A stretch of DNA of 64,000 nucleotides, taken from positions 67,875-131,874 of the forward strand of contig JAKUCV010000919.1 of the NCBI GenBank assembly GCA_028386065.3, in the 5' to 3' direction. Positions 14,243 to 25,858 of this stretch are shown piece after piece. The notes beneath the pieces were generated by a model that had not been told where the DNA came from, searched no databases, and was given only the letters and a program-made list of their open reading frames with translations. Position 1 is the stretch's first letter; every line of letters begins with the position of its first letter. Origin of the DNA: Turnera subulata (Eukaryota > Streptophyta > Magnoliopsida > Malpighiales > Passifloraceae). Position numbers and translations under genes: made by a program.

Positions 14243-15649
14243 CTTGAGTTTAGCAGCCATGTTTTGTGATTTTGATTAAGTTTTGGTACTTCCTGCTCCT
14301 TTCACCACGATATGACAGATTATAGGAAGAGAAACAGAAGACGCATAATGGTTTTTATCCTCTGCTTTGTAATTGATTGCAGAATCCTGAGATTGCGCTT
14401 GATTTTTTGGAGCTTAAAATTTTACTATCATATAGACGGGAATACATTGCAAAGTTTGACGGAATAAAGAAACCTGATGTAAATTGTGCTATTGTTCCAA
14501 GGATTGTGGTTGCGGTTAATTTTGTTTGGTCCGTTTAAATGATGCCAAGGTTGAAAAGATGCTGTTGGGTCAATTTGTAATGTTATTAATTACAGAACAT
14601 GGTGGCACTGTTATATTAATTCTCTCCATTTGTTCGAATGCAAAACTATACACATGTAGTAGACTTTGATTCCATATATGCTTGTGGTTTATTGGTCATG
14701 TTATGCATCTCAGATTACTGAAATTTAGTCGTTAGTAGCCATAATGCTTGACAGAAATGCTAGGGGGGAAAGTGGACAGAAGCAAATAGTTTGCCATTCA
14801 TGAATGTCGGCTTTAAATACAGCCTTAGTTATTAAAATCAGCTTGGAGCTCGTTTTTTCGGGTACGTAGATTATGCATCTAGTTTCCACTGTCAGTTTTG
14901 AAATATGAACAATGTTCAGGAGCGGGATTTACACTACAAATATCCCTATTATAGTGGTCTTTTGAGTTGTAATAATCAGTAATCAGTTATGAATCCTACC
15001 GTCTATTCCAAATTTGTAATTAGTTCCATTCTTCTATTTTTTTTGGTTTTTTTTCAAATGTTATAGCAACTCCGAAGTGAAATCCAATGTTGTGAAAATG
15101 TTTTAGAAAATCACAAAGTCTGGATTGTTACTTTAATTCCAGTTGAGCTATTGAAGCATAATTAAACACGCCCATTCACATTCCTATGAAAGATGTATAC
15201 ATATATTTTTTTTTGGGATGGATGAAAAATATTCCATATTAATCCATTGACTATAGTTCTTAACCTTGAAAAACTGACGGCTGGGTTACAATATAGTATG
15301 GTACTATGTAGTTGTCATTATTTTTCTTGGGTACATATGTAGTTGTCATTATTGCCCTTGAACAAAGAATATAATAAAAAGAATAAATCTAGAAAAAAAA
15401 TAAAAACTAAAAAGCTCGAAAACTTCCAGGTTGCGTCCCGTCGGATCACGCCACAACGTACACATAAAAATCCAAAGAGGAACCCAGTTCTAGGTTTTCC
15501 CTTTTTTTTATTTACCGCTTCTCTATCCCTCTATTTCCACTTATCTTCTCCCTCACAAACCATTCATTCATTCCCTTTGTAGGGTTTTAGCAGAGACTCA
15601 AAAACTGATAAAACAGAAGACAGAAGTGATAAAACAGAGAGGGAGGGAG
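14243..15649. other. intergenic between the PGES2-like gene and TOC64
   Basis: This stretch contains the 3' flank of the PGES2-like gene and the upstream region and leader of TOC64. A direct repeat at 15305-15353 is the only structured element seen. No coding exon is supported. Confidence 0.5.
15305..15353. repeat. 18-bp direct repeat flanking a 13-bp insertion
   Basis: TATGTAGTTGTCATTATT is present at 15305-15322 and again, identically, at 15336-15353. The 13 bases between them are TTTCTTGGGTACA. The arrangement resembles a target-site duplication around a very short insertion. Four similar sites occur in this window. Confidence 0.7.
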
Positions 15650-18600
15650 ATGGCATCCAATCCCGCAAACTTGTGGGTCTTACTGGGCCTGGGTCTCGCC
15701 GGGATTCTCTACATGACCCAAAAGTTGAAGAAAGCCATTAGAGAAGATTTTGGCGCCTTTGTCGAGAAGCTTCAGCTCCTCCCTCCTCCTCAGCCCGCCC
15801 CTCCCAAAGCTCCCCACCCCCTCACCGGCCTCTCCTTCGCCGTCTCCGACCTGTGAGTTACTACTCTATCATCGTAATCTTGGTTTTCTTCTTAGAAATT
15901 TGAATTCTTGTAGAATTGGAAAGTTTTGTTGTTTTTTTATTAGTTTCTGTGTAAAGTCTGTAACTTTACTTCACTACCAGTCAAGCCGGTTACCAAAGTT
16001 TTTATCTTTCATTTGGGTTTTTCTTTTCCTCTTTTTCCTAAAGTGGGGAAATTCTCGTGGTGTGATTACTAGGTTCAATATTGAAGGATATGTGACAGGA
16101 TTTGGTCACCCGGACTGGGCGAGGACGCATGAACCGGTTTCTCGCACATCGTCCGTTGTCTCTACTCTTGTCGAGAACGGTGCCACTTGCATTGGGAAAA
16201 CCGTTGTGGACGAACTTGGTTACAGGTATGTGAGCCTATCGCTGCTCTGCTCTCTTGTTTCCTGGATTGGTGGCTTTTTAAGTATTTAATGATTGAGTGT
16301 TGTTTCCTGCGGCCTTAATTTTCAGTATCAATGGAGAAAATAAGCATTATGAGACACCCACAAATCCTGCAGCTCATGCACGAGTATCTGGTGGATCATC
16401 TAGTGGTTCTGCCGTTGCTGTAGCTGCTGATCTTGTTGACTTTTCCCTTGGTGAGCGCTTTCTTTCTTTCAATGTGTTATATAAGTTCCACGTGGTTTAT
16501 ATCGGCCTACCGTCAATGGAAATGTATACAATGAGGTTTTGAAACTTTTTTTGTTTGTTTATTTGTTTATTTTTAAGATTACATAAGCTCCTCGATGTTG
16601 AAGCACACATTTGATATAATTAGTCATTGACAGGTGTTGACACTGTTGGTGGTGTGAGAGTACCTGCTGGATTTTGTGGTGTGTTGGGATTTCGACCATC
16701 ATATGGTGCTGTTTCTCATTTGGGAATCTTACCTGTTTCTGCGAGTCTTGACACTGTTGGTATGTCTTGGTTTTAAGTTTCTGTAGACGTGTGCAACTGT
16801 ATGCTTGCCTATTTAAGGAACCATGTTTCATGTTCATTGTCTGATAAAGGAGGAAATAGAAAGGATAATGCATCTAGTTTTATTTTATTTTATTTTGTCA
16901 ACATCACACTTTATGTTTGCTCTATCAATACTTCATTGTGATAAACCTCTGGGACCACTCTATTCTTCAGGTTGGTTTGCCAAGGACCCTGCCACCCTAC
17001 GCCGTGTTGGCCATGTCCTTCTGCAACTTCCATTTGGAGTTCAACGCAGTCCTAGGCAGATCATTATTGCAGATGACTTTTTCCAACTTCTTAAGTTTCC
17101 ATCTGACAGGATTACTCAGGTGGTCATTAAATCCACTGAGAAGCATTTTGGAAGTATGTCCTTCTTCCTTACCCTTTCTTGCCATGAATGTTTCTGCAAA
17201 TCATTCCTATTGCCATTGGTGCTGTCTTCTTACAAAATGTTGTTCTTATGTCGTGGTGTTTCTCTAAATTATGTATCATAAAACTTCTACAGGACAAGTA
17301 CTAAAGCATGAAATCCTTGAAGAATATATTTATTCCAAAGTTCCTACTTTGAAAGAGTTCCACAACAAGAAGAAAAATGGTGAATCAAAAGCTTCAGTGA
17401 TAGGATATCTCGCAAATATCATGCAGCTTCTCCATAGGTGAGGGCTCACTTCTCTTATGGGAATCTTCAAATCTGATAAAGATTATCTTCTGCAGTCTTG
17501 TTTCACTACTTGTTGTTCTTGTTTTGGGGCCTACAGATTGCGGCTCTGTCTTGCTGATACACTTATGGTGCTTATTTTTAAATCTGTATAATTGGATCAC
17601 CTAGTTATACGTTGTTCATCCAGTTTGTTTTGGAAGCTTTACGTTCTTTGAATGATGTTGGTCTAAAGTGACTGAACAAAGTTAGGTTCATGTGTGTTCT
17701 TTTTTTAAGATATGACCCACTTTTGACAGATATGAGTTTAAAAATAATCATGGAGAATGGATTAACTCCGCAAAGCCAAGTCTTGATCCCATGATTTTAG
17801 CGCACGTTGGTGAACCAGCCGAGATGTCAGACACAGAGATTGAAATATCCAGATCTATCAGAAATGAAATGCGTTCTGCCATCAACTCTCTTTTGAAGGT
17901 AGAGTCTAATTGCTGACTTTCCGTTATAATGACTTGATTATATCACTGATAATGCCAGCAAAAAATAGCAAAACAGGTGAGATATGTTACCTGCTTCGTC
18001 TCTTAAGGCTTTGGGTCTTGAATATTCTTATTTTTTTCTTCTTTTCATCTTTGTGCTATGAAATGTTCTTCTTTATGTTGTCATTACTTATTATGCGGAA
18101 GACATACAAAGTTTTCCATAAGCTCTTCGTTTTGTGCCACGTATTTATCATATATTTATTTTTCTGTCTTCATATTTTTCTTCTTCAATAATTCTAGGAA
18201 AGTGTAACTCTATTGAAAGTATGAGAAGCCTGGATTTAGCTAATACGTTGAAATTTTTGTTCAGACAGCAATATTCTTCTTTGTTCATATTAAAAATTGT
18301 ATCCTTTTGTTTGGTCCAGGATGAAGGAATTTTGGTGATCCCCACGACTCCTTATCTTCCTCCAAAATTAGGCGCGAAGGAGATCCAATCGGAAGACTAC
18401 AGGACCTCCTCATTTAGTCTGTTAAGCATTGCTAGCCTATCAGGATGCTGCCAGGTACTCTCTCTTTCTATCTCTGAAATGCGCTTTTTTACACATTCAT
18501 GCTTTGTGAGTGTGCTCATAACTGTTTGGTACAAGTAAGTGTATCTTCTCAATGTTTACTGTCAAAATGCACCATGTTTGAGCTGCCTCCCTCTTCTTGA

Positions 18601-20216
18601 AAGTTATGCCCCTTCCTATACCCGTTTCCTCATATAACTCTTTTTCAGGTCACTGTTCCACTGGGTTATTATGACAAGTGCCCTGTCTCTGTGTCCCTAA
18701 TAGCCAGGCATGGGGGTGACCGCTTTTTGCTAGATACTGTACAGACCATGTATGCATCTTTACAAGAGCATGCTGAGTTATATGCAAAGTCCAAATCATC
18801 ACGTAGTACTGACAGCCAGCAAAATTATGCTGAGATGGCAAAAGTAAAGGTACAGGATCTAAATTCTATTATTTCTCTCTTTTCAAATCATCAAAAACTA
18901 TCTAGTGGGATTTCAACTTATACTTAAAATGGCAATTTTTGTTTTGGCTGATTTTGATGCTACTTCTCAAGCCATGTACATTACAGTGGTAGAAATTAAT
19001 GACACTTCAGTTAAGTTGAAAGATTTTTAATGTGGGAGATGTATAGTTGTACATTTTCATAGACTGATGGGGTTACGAGACATTTTGCTTAGTGTACCAT
19101 TTTTGTTATCTATAAATTACAGGGCAATGATGCTTATAAAGAGAAGCAGTGGCAGAAGGCAATTGGTTATTACACAGAAGCTATCAAACTTAATGGCAAG
19201 AACGCAACATACTATAGTAACAGGGCAGCAGCATATCTTGAACTTGGAAGGTCTGTTCCTGTCAGAAATTGTTATGCATTTCTATTTTCCTGCATACTTG
19301 AGCTTGATTTATTTCCTTCTTTGTGCAGCTTCATCCAGGCTGAAGCTGATTGTACCAAGGCTATCAGCATCGATAAAAAGGTGGGTTGGCATATTTGTTG
19401 ATGTCAGATATGTCAAAAGCTGATTTGCAGAGTTGAAAGAGTTGTGCTTAGTGAATGACATGTCATGGAAGCTTGCTGATTTTCCTAATGTTTTGATGAG
19501 TGTCTTATGAGTCTGTTTATGTCTCCATTGAATGTTGGTGAGAACTCTAGATGATAAGAATGGTGCATGCATCATTATTATCCCTCGGTAGGGGCAGGGG
19601 TCACGTGGTTGCTAACCAATTGCCCCCCCCTAAGTACATGGTACATATCATCATGTTACTAGTTTGCAGAAATTTGGTGGTTAAAGATTATTCCTCATTC
19701 AATTCTTATTGGGTTTATCTCCTTTCTAAACGAGTTATCTAGTAGCAATTTGAGGAGTTTTGGATTCCATCTGTTTCTAGAGGCTGTTACTTCCTTGGCC
19801 TAGAGTGTTGACGTGTGTGTGTGTGGACAGATCATGTTTGTCGTTTGCAGTTTTATGTCTCATATGCCTAGACTGCCAGCTGATTGTGATTTTTGTTCTT
19901 ACAGAATGTGAAAGCCCATTTGCGAAGAGGCACAGCAAGAGAGATGCTTGGTTTATACAAGGAAGCAGTTGAAGGTCAGTTATTGTGTAAATTTTTTCGC
20001 TCTTGCCTGATATTGGGATAGATTAATCTTGTCGTTCTGCCTATGAGTTGCTCTCTGGTTTTAAAAAATAAAACACATGAATTGGAAAGATGCCATGTAG
20101 ATTGGTGGCATAATCATTTTGTAAAACCTGCAGATTTCAAATATGCCCTGGTTCTAGAGCCAACAAACAAACGTGCATCGGTTTCTGCTGAGAGATTAAG
20201 AAAGCTTTTCCAATAG
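15650..20216 (+). CDS. TOC64: TOC64/OEP64, chloroplast outer-envelope import receptor
   Basis: Toc64 docks Hsp90-delivered preproteins at the chloroplast outer envelope. Thirteen exons (15650-15852, 16073-16225, 16326-16450, 16634-16759, 16971-17153, 17293-17437, 17730-17898, 18320-18454, 18649-18849, 19123-19250, 19329-19380, 19905-19974, 20134-20216) join to 590 residues. The N-terminal anchor is ANLWVLLGLGLAGILYM. An amidase-like domain spans roughly residues 60-440. Three TPR motifs follow (about 478-588; GNDAYKEKQWQKAIGYYTEA, then TYYSNRAAAYLELG and KAHLRRGTAREMLG). The amidase Lys (IGKT, K110) and GGSSSGS (141-147) remain. The usual nucleophile Ser in the DTGGS motif is Gly here (DTVGG, residue 167), so the domain should be catalytically dead, as known for Toc64. 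The PAPPKAPHPLTGL segment places it with plastid Toc64-III rather than mitochondrial OM64. Confidence 0.96.
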
Positions 20217-21158
20217 GCACTTGAAGCAAAAGCAAGCTTCGTGTGAAGGGCAAAGATGCCTTCGACTTCACATGTCAAAGCTTTGTTGGTTTCTCTGCTG
20301 CAGAGAGCCCAATGCAACAGTTGATATCCACACAAGAACTCAGAGGACAGTGCTTGCAACTTTTGATGATGCGCAAAATTTATCTGTGGGGGTGTAGAGG
20401 TCTGAGGAGATTTTGTTGTTTCATCTGGTAACAACTCTAGGTAGTGTTATTAGACCTTGTTAAGTATGGTCCAATTTTGTTTGTTCATATATTTTTGCGA
20501 CGAGGTTGTAATTCTAGCTTTGAGGTGGAGTGCTTAAGAGTTGTTTACTTTTCAACTACAGCTGCTAAATAACTAAAAGGGAAAAACTTTCTCATCATTC
20601 TAATCGCATGCCCCTGTATTTCATTTTATTTAAGATTATCCAATGTTCATGACATTCTTTTTATACAAGGGAAGAAAGCAGAGTTGATTTCATTTTGGGG
20701 CTTCTGGTGCTATCTTTAATATTATGTCGTTTGCAAATTACCAGACTTGAAATTTTCATCATGACTGCGCGAGCCTCTGTTCAGCAAAACGCTTGAAAAG
20801 AATTCAAACTCTATTTTTTGCTAATGTTTCTTGATTGTTACACTTTCCTATGTTGGTGGCTACGGTACTCAACTATTTTCCATGAACAGAGATAAATGAC
20901 CCTTTTCTCTTTGAGACTGCAACAGCTTCACGCTGATTGGAAGCCGCTACGGCAGCCTTATAATGAATGGTGCAGGAAGAAGCTTCCACAATTACGTTGT
21001 TCTAAACTTTCTAGCTACATCCAAAAGTGCGAATTTGATGGGAAGGAAAGCAGCTTAGCAAAGGCCGAAATATACATATACTATAAATGCCATCCATCTT
21101 TACACTTCAAAATCTGATAGCTCCACGCAAAAGAAAAAACATTCGCATAAAGAGCCAG
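20217..21158. other. 3' flanks of convergent TOC64 and HROB genes
   Basis: This stretch lies between two stop codons on opposite strands. It probably holds both 3' untranslated regions. No additional gene or repeat was found. Confidence 0.5.
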
Positions 21159-23556
21159 TCAATCAAATGCAAAAAGCTCTTCCAATTGTTCATCTGTCCA
21201 CTGCGGGAGCGACGCTCTTGAGGTTGGTGGCTGTGTATTCTTTACTTCATTATTACAGCGATTTTCCGGCTGCTTAGACTCATCAATCGAGCTCATGGAA
21301 CCGCTAAAACTGTAGGCATCTTTCGTTATATTACGTCTTGCTGCTTGATTCTGAGGGTTTTGTCCGTTATGTGCCTCGGCTACATTGTTGTTATCATCAG
21401 TGCCCGTTGCAGCATTCACTTGAGTTGCATTTGCCACATCGTGGCTCACTACCAAATGTTCCTTACCTGATGCAGCATTTTTATTTCTCTGGACTCCAGA
21501 AGAGTGGGAGCTATCTCTTTTTTCCGTTTCACCCCGCAACTGTTCGATTATACGTGCACTGGCTGTCATACTAGCATTTTGTCTCAGACTATTCATTATT
21601 CCCTCGGTTCTTCCTTCTGACAAAGAGAGTTCTTTCTGGGTCATCCGTGATTTGTCAAAAAGTTCTGCAGTAATAAAAGGAAATTAATAGGCAGTTCCAA
21701 TTGGCCGTTAAGAATGCAACACCAATATATTACAGAATCTTCTAGAGATGCCAAAAGTAGCAACAGAAACAAGTCTTTTCGGGAGTATAAAAGGTAAGGG
21801 AGAACGAAAGGACAGTCTCCTGAGAGAACCTGGAGCAGCAGCATTTTTTACTTTTGATGCAGTAGAAGTCAGTTTCATTGGAGCTTTGCCATCCTGAGAG
21901 ATGACCTGCCACAAAAGTTGTATTTTAGGTGCTAACAACCACATATAGAAATCAAGTAATCAACATACGTCATCTAGTTCAAGTTTAAAAGTGAAATAAT
22001 GTTTAACCTCATAGTATCATTTCAAGGTTTTCTTTCTTTTTTGATGACTATCATTTCGGGGTTTTCATACCGAGTATATCAACAGATGCAACACATAAAT
22101 GGTAATGAACAATCAAGTAAAATTTCCTCCATCCTCAACTTGGACGTGGCTATAGCAACAGTGATAATTAGGCAGGATCATAAATAAAACAAAAAAATTG
22201 AGGGGTTACCATGACTACATTGCTTTGTGTTATGTTGAGGTAATGCCTGGAGCGTGAGGGGGAAAAAACAGAAACCTGAAAATAAGACCTAGCAGTCAGT
22301 CACTGGAACAGGCTAAACAGCCTCATAGAATGCGTCTTTCCTCCCCATGTTGCTCTTTCCAATCAAAACCATGAACAAACACGTAGCTATGGACAAATCG
22401 CTTCTCCGGACTAGAATACAAACCTTTTGGACAATTATTGCAGCTCCAACAGATATGTCCTTACCACAGTCCATCTCAGTGAGGACTCTGCGATGAATGC
22501 TAGCATCTATACTACCAGTAGGATCCTAAACCAGGAGATAACCACCTCAGTTAGCACCCACAGCACTATTCTAGAAAGGGCATAACAAGATATGAATATG
22601 AATTCCGCATTAGATTCAAACAAATGTACCTTTAAAGTCACCATCATATCACCAAGACCATTTGGGGTGCAGGATTTAACAATAGCAACAACCTAATAAG
22701 ACGATATAAAACAATGTATGGCAGGAGTAAATCAGCCAGTAGAGAACACTAACCACAGGCCATTTTGAGTGATAAACAAGAATTGAATCCCCAAATGTTA
22801 CTATTGAGTGAGTTGAGGTCTTTGGAACCAGAAGTACCATACCTGAGCCACCTTGTCCACCACAGCTCCACTCCTTATAGAGCTCAAAGGAACCCCAATT
22901 GCTCCATCTCCATCCACCACCAGACCTAATCACACAAACAACAAACGAAAAAACAATAACTCAAAACCCAATTCTCAATTAAAAACAAAAAAAAAAACCC
23001 TGAAGACACAAGACGAGCAAGAACCTTCTCTACGAACAAAATCCACAGCGGAGAGCCAGGGATCGCGGGCAAAATCATCGTCAACGGCGCTGCCACCGTC
23101 CTCAACAGCCCTCCTTATGTACTCCTGAGTAGGGAGGACGACTTCATCTTCGACAAAACCCATCAAACCGCCGTTGGTTTGGTTCTTGCGGCGGAGAATG
23201 GCGGCTTGCACTGTGCCTGCTGGCCCGGGGATGGATGGGACAGAGGAGGAATTGTTTAGATGGGGATTGGGTTGGGAGACGAGATTGATTTGGGTGGTTC
23301 GTGGTGGGTTCGGGGAGGATTGGGAGAGGAGAGAATGGCAGCGGCGGAGAAATGGCTGAGAGAGAGAAGGTTCTTTGGCAGCGGCGGCGGCAGAGCCGGA
23401 GGAGGGAGTGGGGTTTTGGAAAGCACGCTGGCGCTTGAGAGGACGGGGAGGGAGGAGAAGGGATGCAGACGAGTTGTCGTCGTTGTCGTCGTCGTCGTCG
23501 TCGTCGCCGTCGCCAAGATCAAGGGCTTCTTCCCATGGGGTTTGTTGTGTGCCCAT
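21159..23556 (-). CDS. HROB: homologous recombination OB-fold protein (HROB/MCM8IP-like)
   Basis: In animals HROB recruits the MCM8-MCM9 helicase to recombination intermediates and crosslinks. Seven exons (23556-23025, 22925-22843, 22692-22630, 22525-22424, 22275-22210, 21905-21830, 21664-21159) join to 475 residues. The N terminus is acidic, with an Asp run from a GAC/GAT trinucleotide tract, followed by disordered Ser/Pro sequence. The conserved IPGPAG motif lies near residue 110. Further on, an HROB-type OB fold is visible: VAIVKSCTPNGLGDMMVTLK, DPTGSIDASIHRRVL, then VSVFSPSRSRHYLNIT. The last is nearly the same as the human FSPSHRNHYLN block. The C-terminal half is low-complexity and polar and ends in an acidic WTDEQLEELFAFD. 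It is convergent with TOC64. Orthology is inferred from these blocks; a search is needed to exclude another OB-fold family. Confidence 0.85.
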
Positions 23557-25034
23557 TTTTGTTGCTGTTAGTTGTTGGGGCCCTTATGGGGGGGGATAGT
23601 GTGAAAAAACAGGCGGGAAGAGTAGAGCTTTCTGGGAGGCGTAGGGGTTTACTCAACAGCGTCGTTTTGATGATTAGTACATCGGCTCTTGATTTGGGCC
23701 TGAGGTTCTCTAGTCCATGAGCCATTGATGAATTCCTTATGGGCAAAATGGGCCAGGGCTAGTTTCTTAAGGGATGGCTGGTCCTTGTTTGAACTTTCAA
23801 AGCATGGGTAATTGGGACCACTATAACAAGGGAAACCAAAAAAAAATCTTTTTCTCACCGTAACTTTTTTTATCAATAACGATAATTTCATGATGCGCAA
23901 GATAAGACTGCAACTTTTCTTGATCCAATGATCGCGACTTGGCATTGGCCAATACTTTCTATAGATTCACAAAATTTATATGATATTTGTATAAATTATT
24001 TGTATGATTGGCTGAACCAAATTTTTCATCCACAAACCAAGCTCTCTCTTTATCTTTTAGAAGGGAAGTGATGAGAAGTTGACGGGTGACGAAAGTGAAA
24101 GCTTGGTTCTTTATGTGTCCCATATTTGGTTTTCGATAATTCGATTCATGATGGTCTTATTGGTTTGCTGTTTCGCTGTTGCTTTTTTGTTCCCCTTAAA
24201 TTGTGAATTCTGTATAACTGTTGATCGTTCATGATAATAATTCAAAGTCATAACTCAAGAGAGTTGCGTTATTACAATGAATTTATATTTATTGTGCAAG
24301 TCAATTGACCTCAAGACCAAGATAAAGAAAAATCTTAGACGGCAAAAAGATAAGACACATGTAAAACTATAAGACGTGTACATATCGCATGAGATAATAG
24401 GTAGTGTGACTTCTTATGACAACGTTGTCCAGCTCATGAAAGTACCATTTTGGGTATCAGTAATATAATATCTCCCGGTCTCAGTCCAAAAAAAGAGAAA
24501 AAAATAAAAGAGAGAAGGAACTCTCTAGACGATCTCATATACATATGGGATGTGGTGTGCATGTTTGCATGAAATGTATTGCATCGAAGCAATAATAACA
24601 AGTGTACTCACGAACCACAAAAGTAAAAGAGCTGAAGAAGCTGGACCATTTCCAATGCCATAATTTTGGGGGCAATCATTGGCTGGGTTTTAAATTCATA
24701 TTCACCATCTTGCTTTTAAGTTTTAACCTTTTTAAAGAGGGAAAAGAAAGGGGGAAAAAAATGCTCATCTTCCTGTTTTCCTTGTAGAATAAGTACATTC
24801 CAATGATTCACTAACTGGCAAAGATCCCATCATTTCCTTTTATGTGTTTGTTTGTTTAAGAGTCCTACCAACTCCTTCGTGATTGCGCATGGATTTGGTT
24901 CCAAAATCAAGACGCGGTATCCTTAATTTGTACCAAGTAAGCAACAAAAGGATAATATCCCCGAAAAATCATAACAAATTGGAAAATAAACTCCCAAAAA
25001 ACTCAAAAACATTTCCTAATAGTCCAGAATCGAT

Positions 25035-25082
25035 AAGTGGCTTCATATATTTTTTTTGAGAGAAAAAGTGGCATCATATATT
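25035..25082. repeat. 17-bp imperfect direct repeat flanking a 14-bp T-rich insertion
   Basis: AAGTGGCTTCATATATT at 25035-25051 recurs with one mismatch (AAGTGGCATCATATATT) at 25066-25082. The 14 bases between are TTTTTTGAGAGAAA. It resembles an aged target-site duplication around a tiny retro-insertion. Confidence 0.6.
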
Positions 25083-25770
25083 GATTTCATGGCGGCAATT
25101 AGAATTAAGAAAAAAGTTTGATAAATCGACAAGTGGATTATCCATCCATAATTGGTCGCCGGAGGATTAGGAAATCGGACAAAAAAAACATAGGATAGGA
25201 GGATACATCGATGATCTATCCCCATTAGTCTAGTAATTAAATATTAGTATTGCAAATCATCCCCGTCATCAGCGGGAAATTTGTCCAAGTCAACGCCCTC
25301 CAAAAAAAATGACCCACAAAAGCTTATCTCCTTTCTTTGTATTTTTCCAAACCAATAATTCTCCACCACTAAAAACTAACTATTTCCTCTATTGTTCACC
25401 GAGTCTCCCGGTCACCCTCCTTCCTGAAATACCCACAGCAAATCCTAAACTTCATGTTGATCTCCCTCTCCTCAACCTAACCCCCAGAAAAAAAAAAAAA
25501 ACAAAAAAAATCGAAAGAAGGTAGCAAAAACCCAGAATCGTTGTCATAACAGAACAAAAAAAAGGAAAAGAAATAACAACAAGAAAAAAAAAAGAAAAAA
25601 AAAACAACAACTAACCCAAAAAAAAAAGAAATAAAAGCCCAGGTTGGGTCCCATATACCTTTGTGTCAATTTTTTTCGTTTTTTTAAATGTAATTTATAC
25701 CACCACCAGTTACTAATACATACTCTGTTTTTATGATTTCTGTCGTGTTTCGTCCCCGCGTGTTTACGCT

Positions 25771-25778
25771 TATAAATA
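25771..25778 (+). promoter_or_regulatory. TATA box of the CAR gene
   Basis: TATAAATA lies 81-88 bp upstream of the CAR start codon. The expected leader is about 55 nt and almost entirely purine (GA and GAA repeats at about 25784-25858). Confidence 0.6.
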
Positions 25779-25858
25779 AAAAAGAAAAAGAGAGGGAGAG
25801 GGAGATCAAGAACACCAACAAGAAGAATAAGAAGAAGAAGAAGGAGAAGAAGAACAAG

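Larger units (their letters stand above)
23557..25858. promoter_or_regulatory. divergent intergenic region between HROB and the CAR gene
   Basis: The two genes are transcribed away from each other, so both promoters lie here. The sequence is AT-rich with purine runs near 24490 and 25550-25630. A TATA box for the CAR gene is at 25771. A small insertion-like direct repeat is at 25035-25082. No exon is supported. Confidence 0.45.

Noticed and set aside
23463..23520. A TCG/GAC trinucleotide tract as a stand-alone microsatellite of interest
   Set aside because: It encodes the acidic Asp run of HROB exon 1, so it is coding low complexity.
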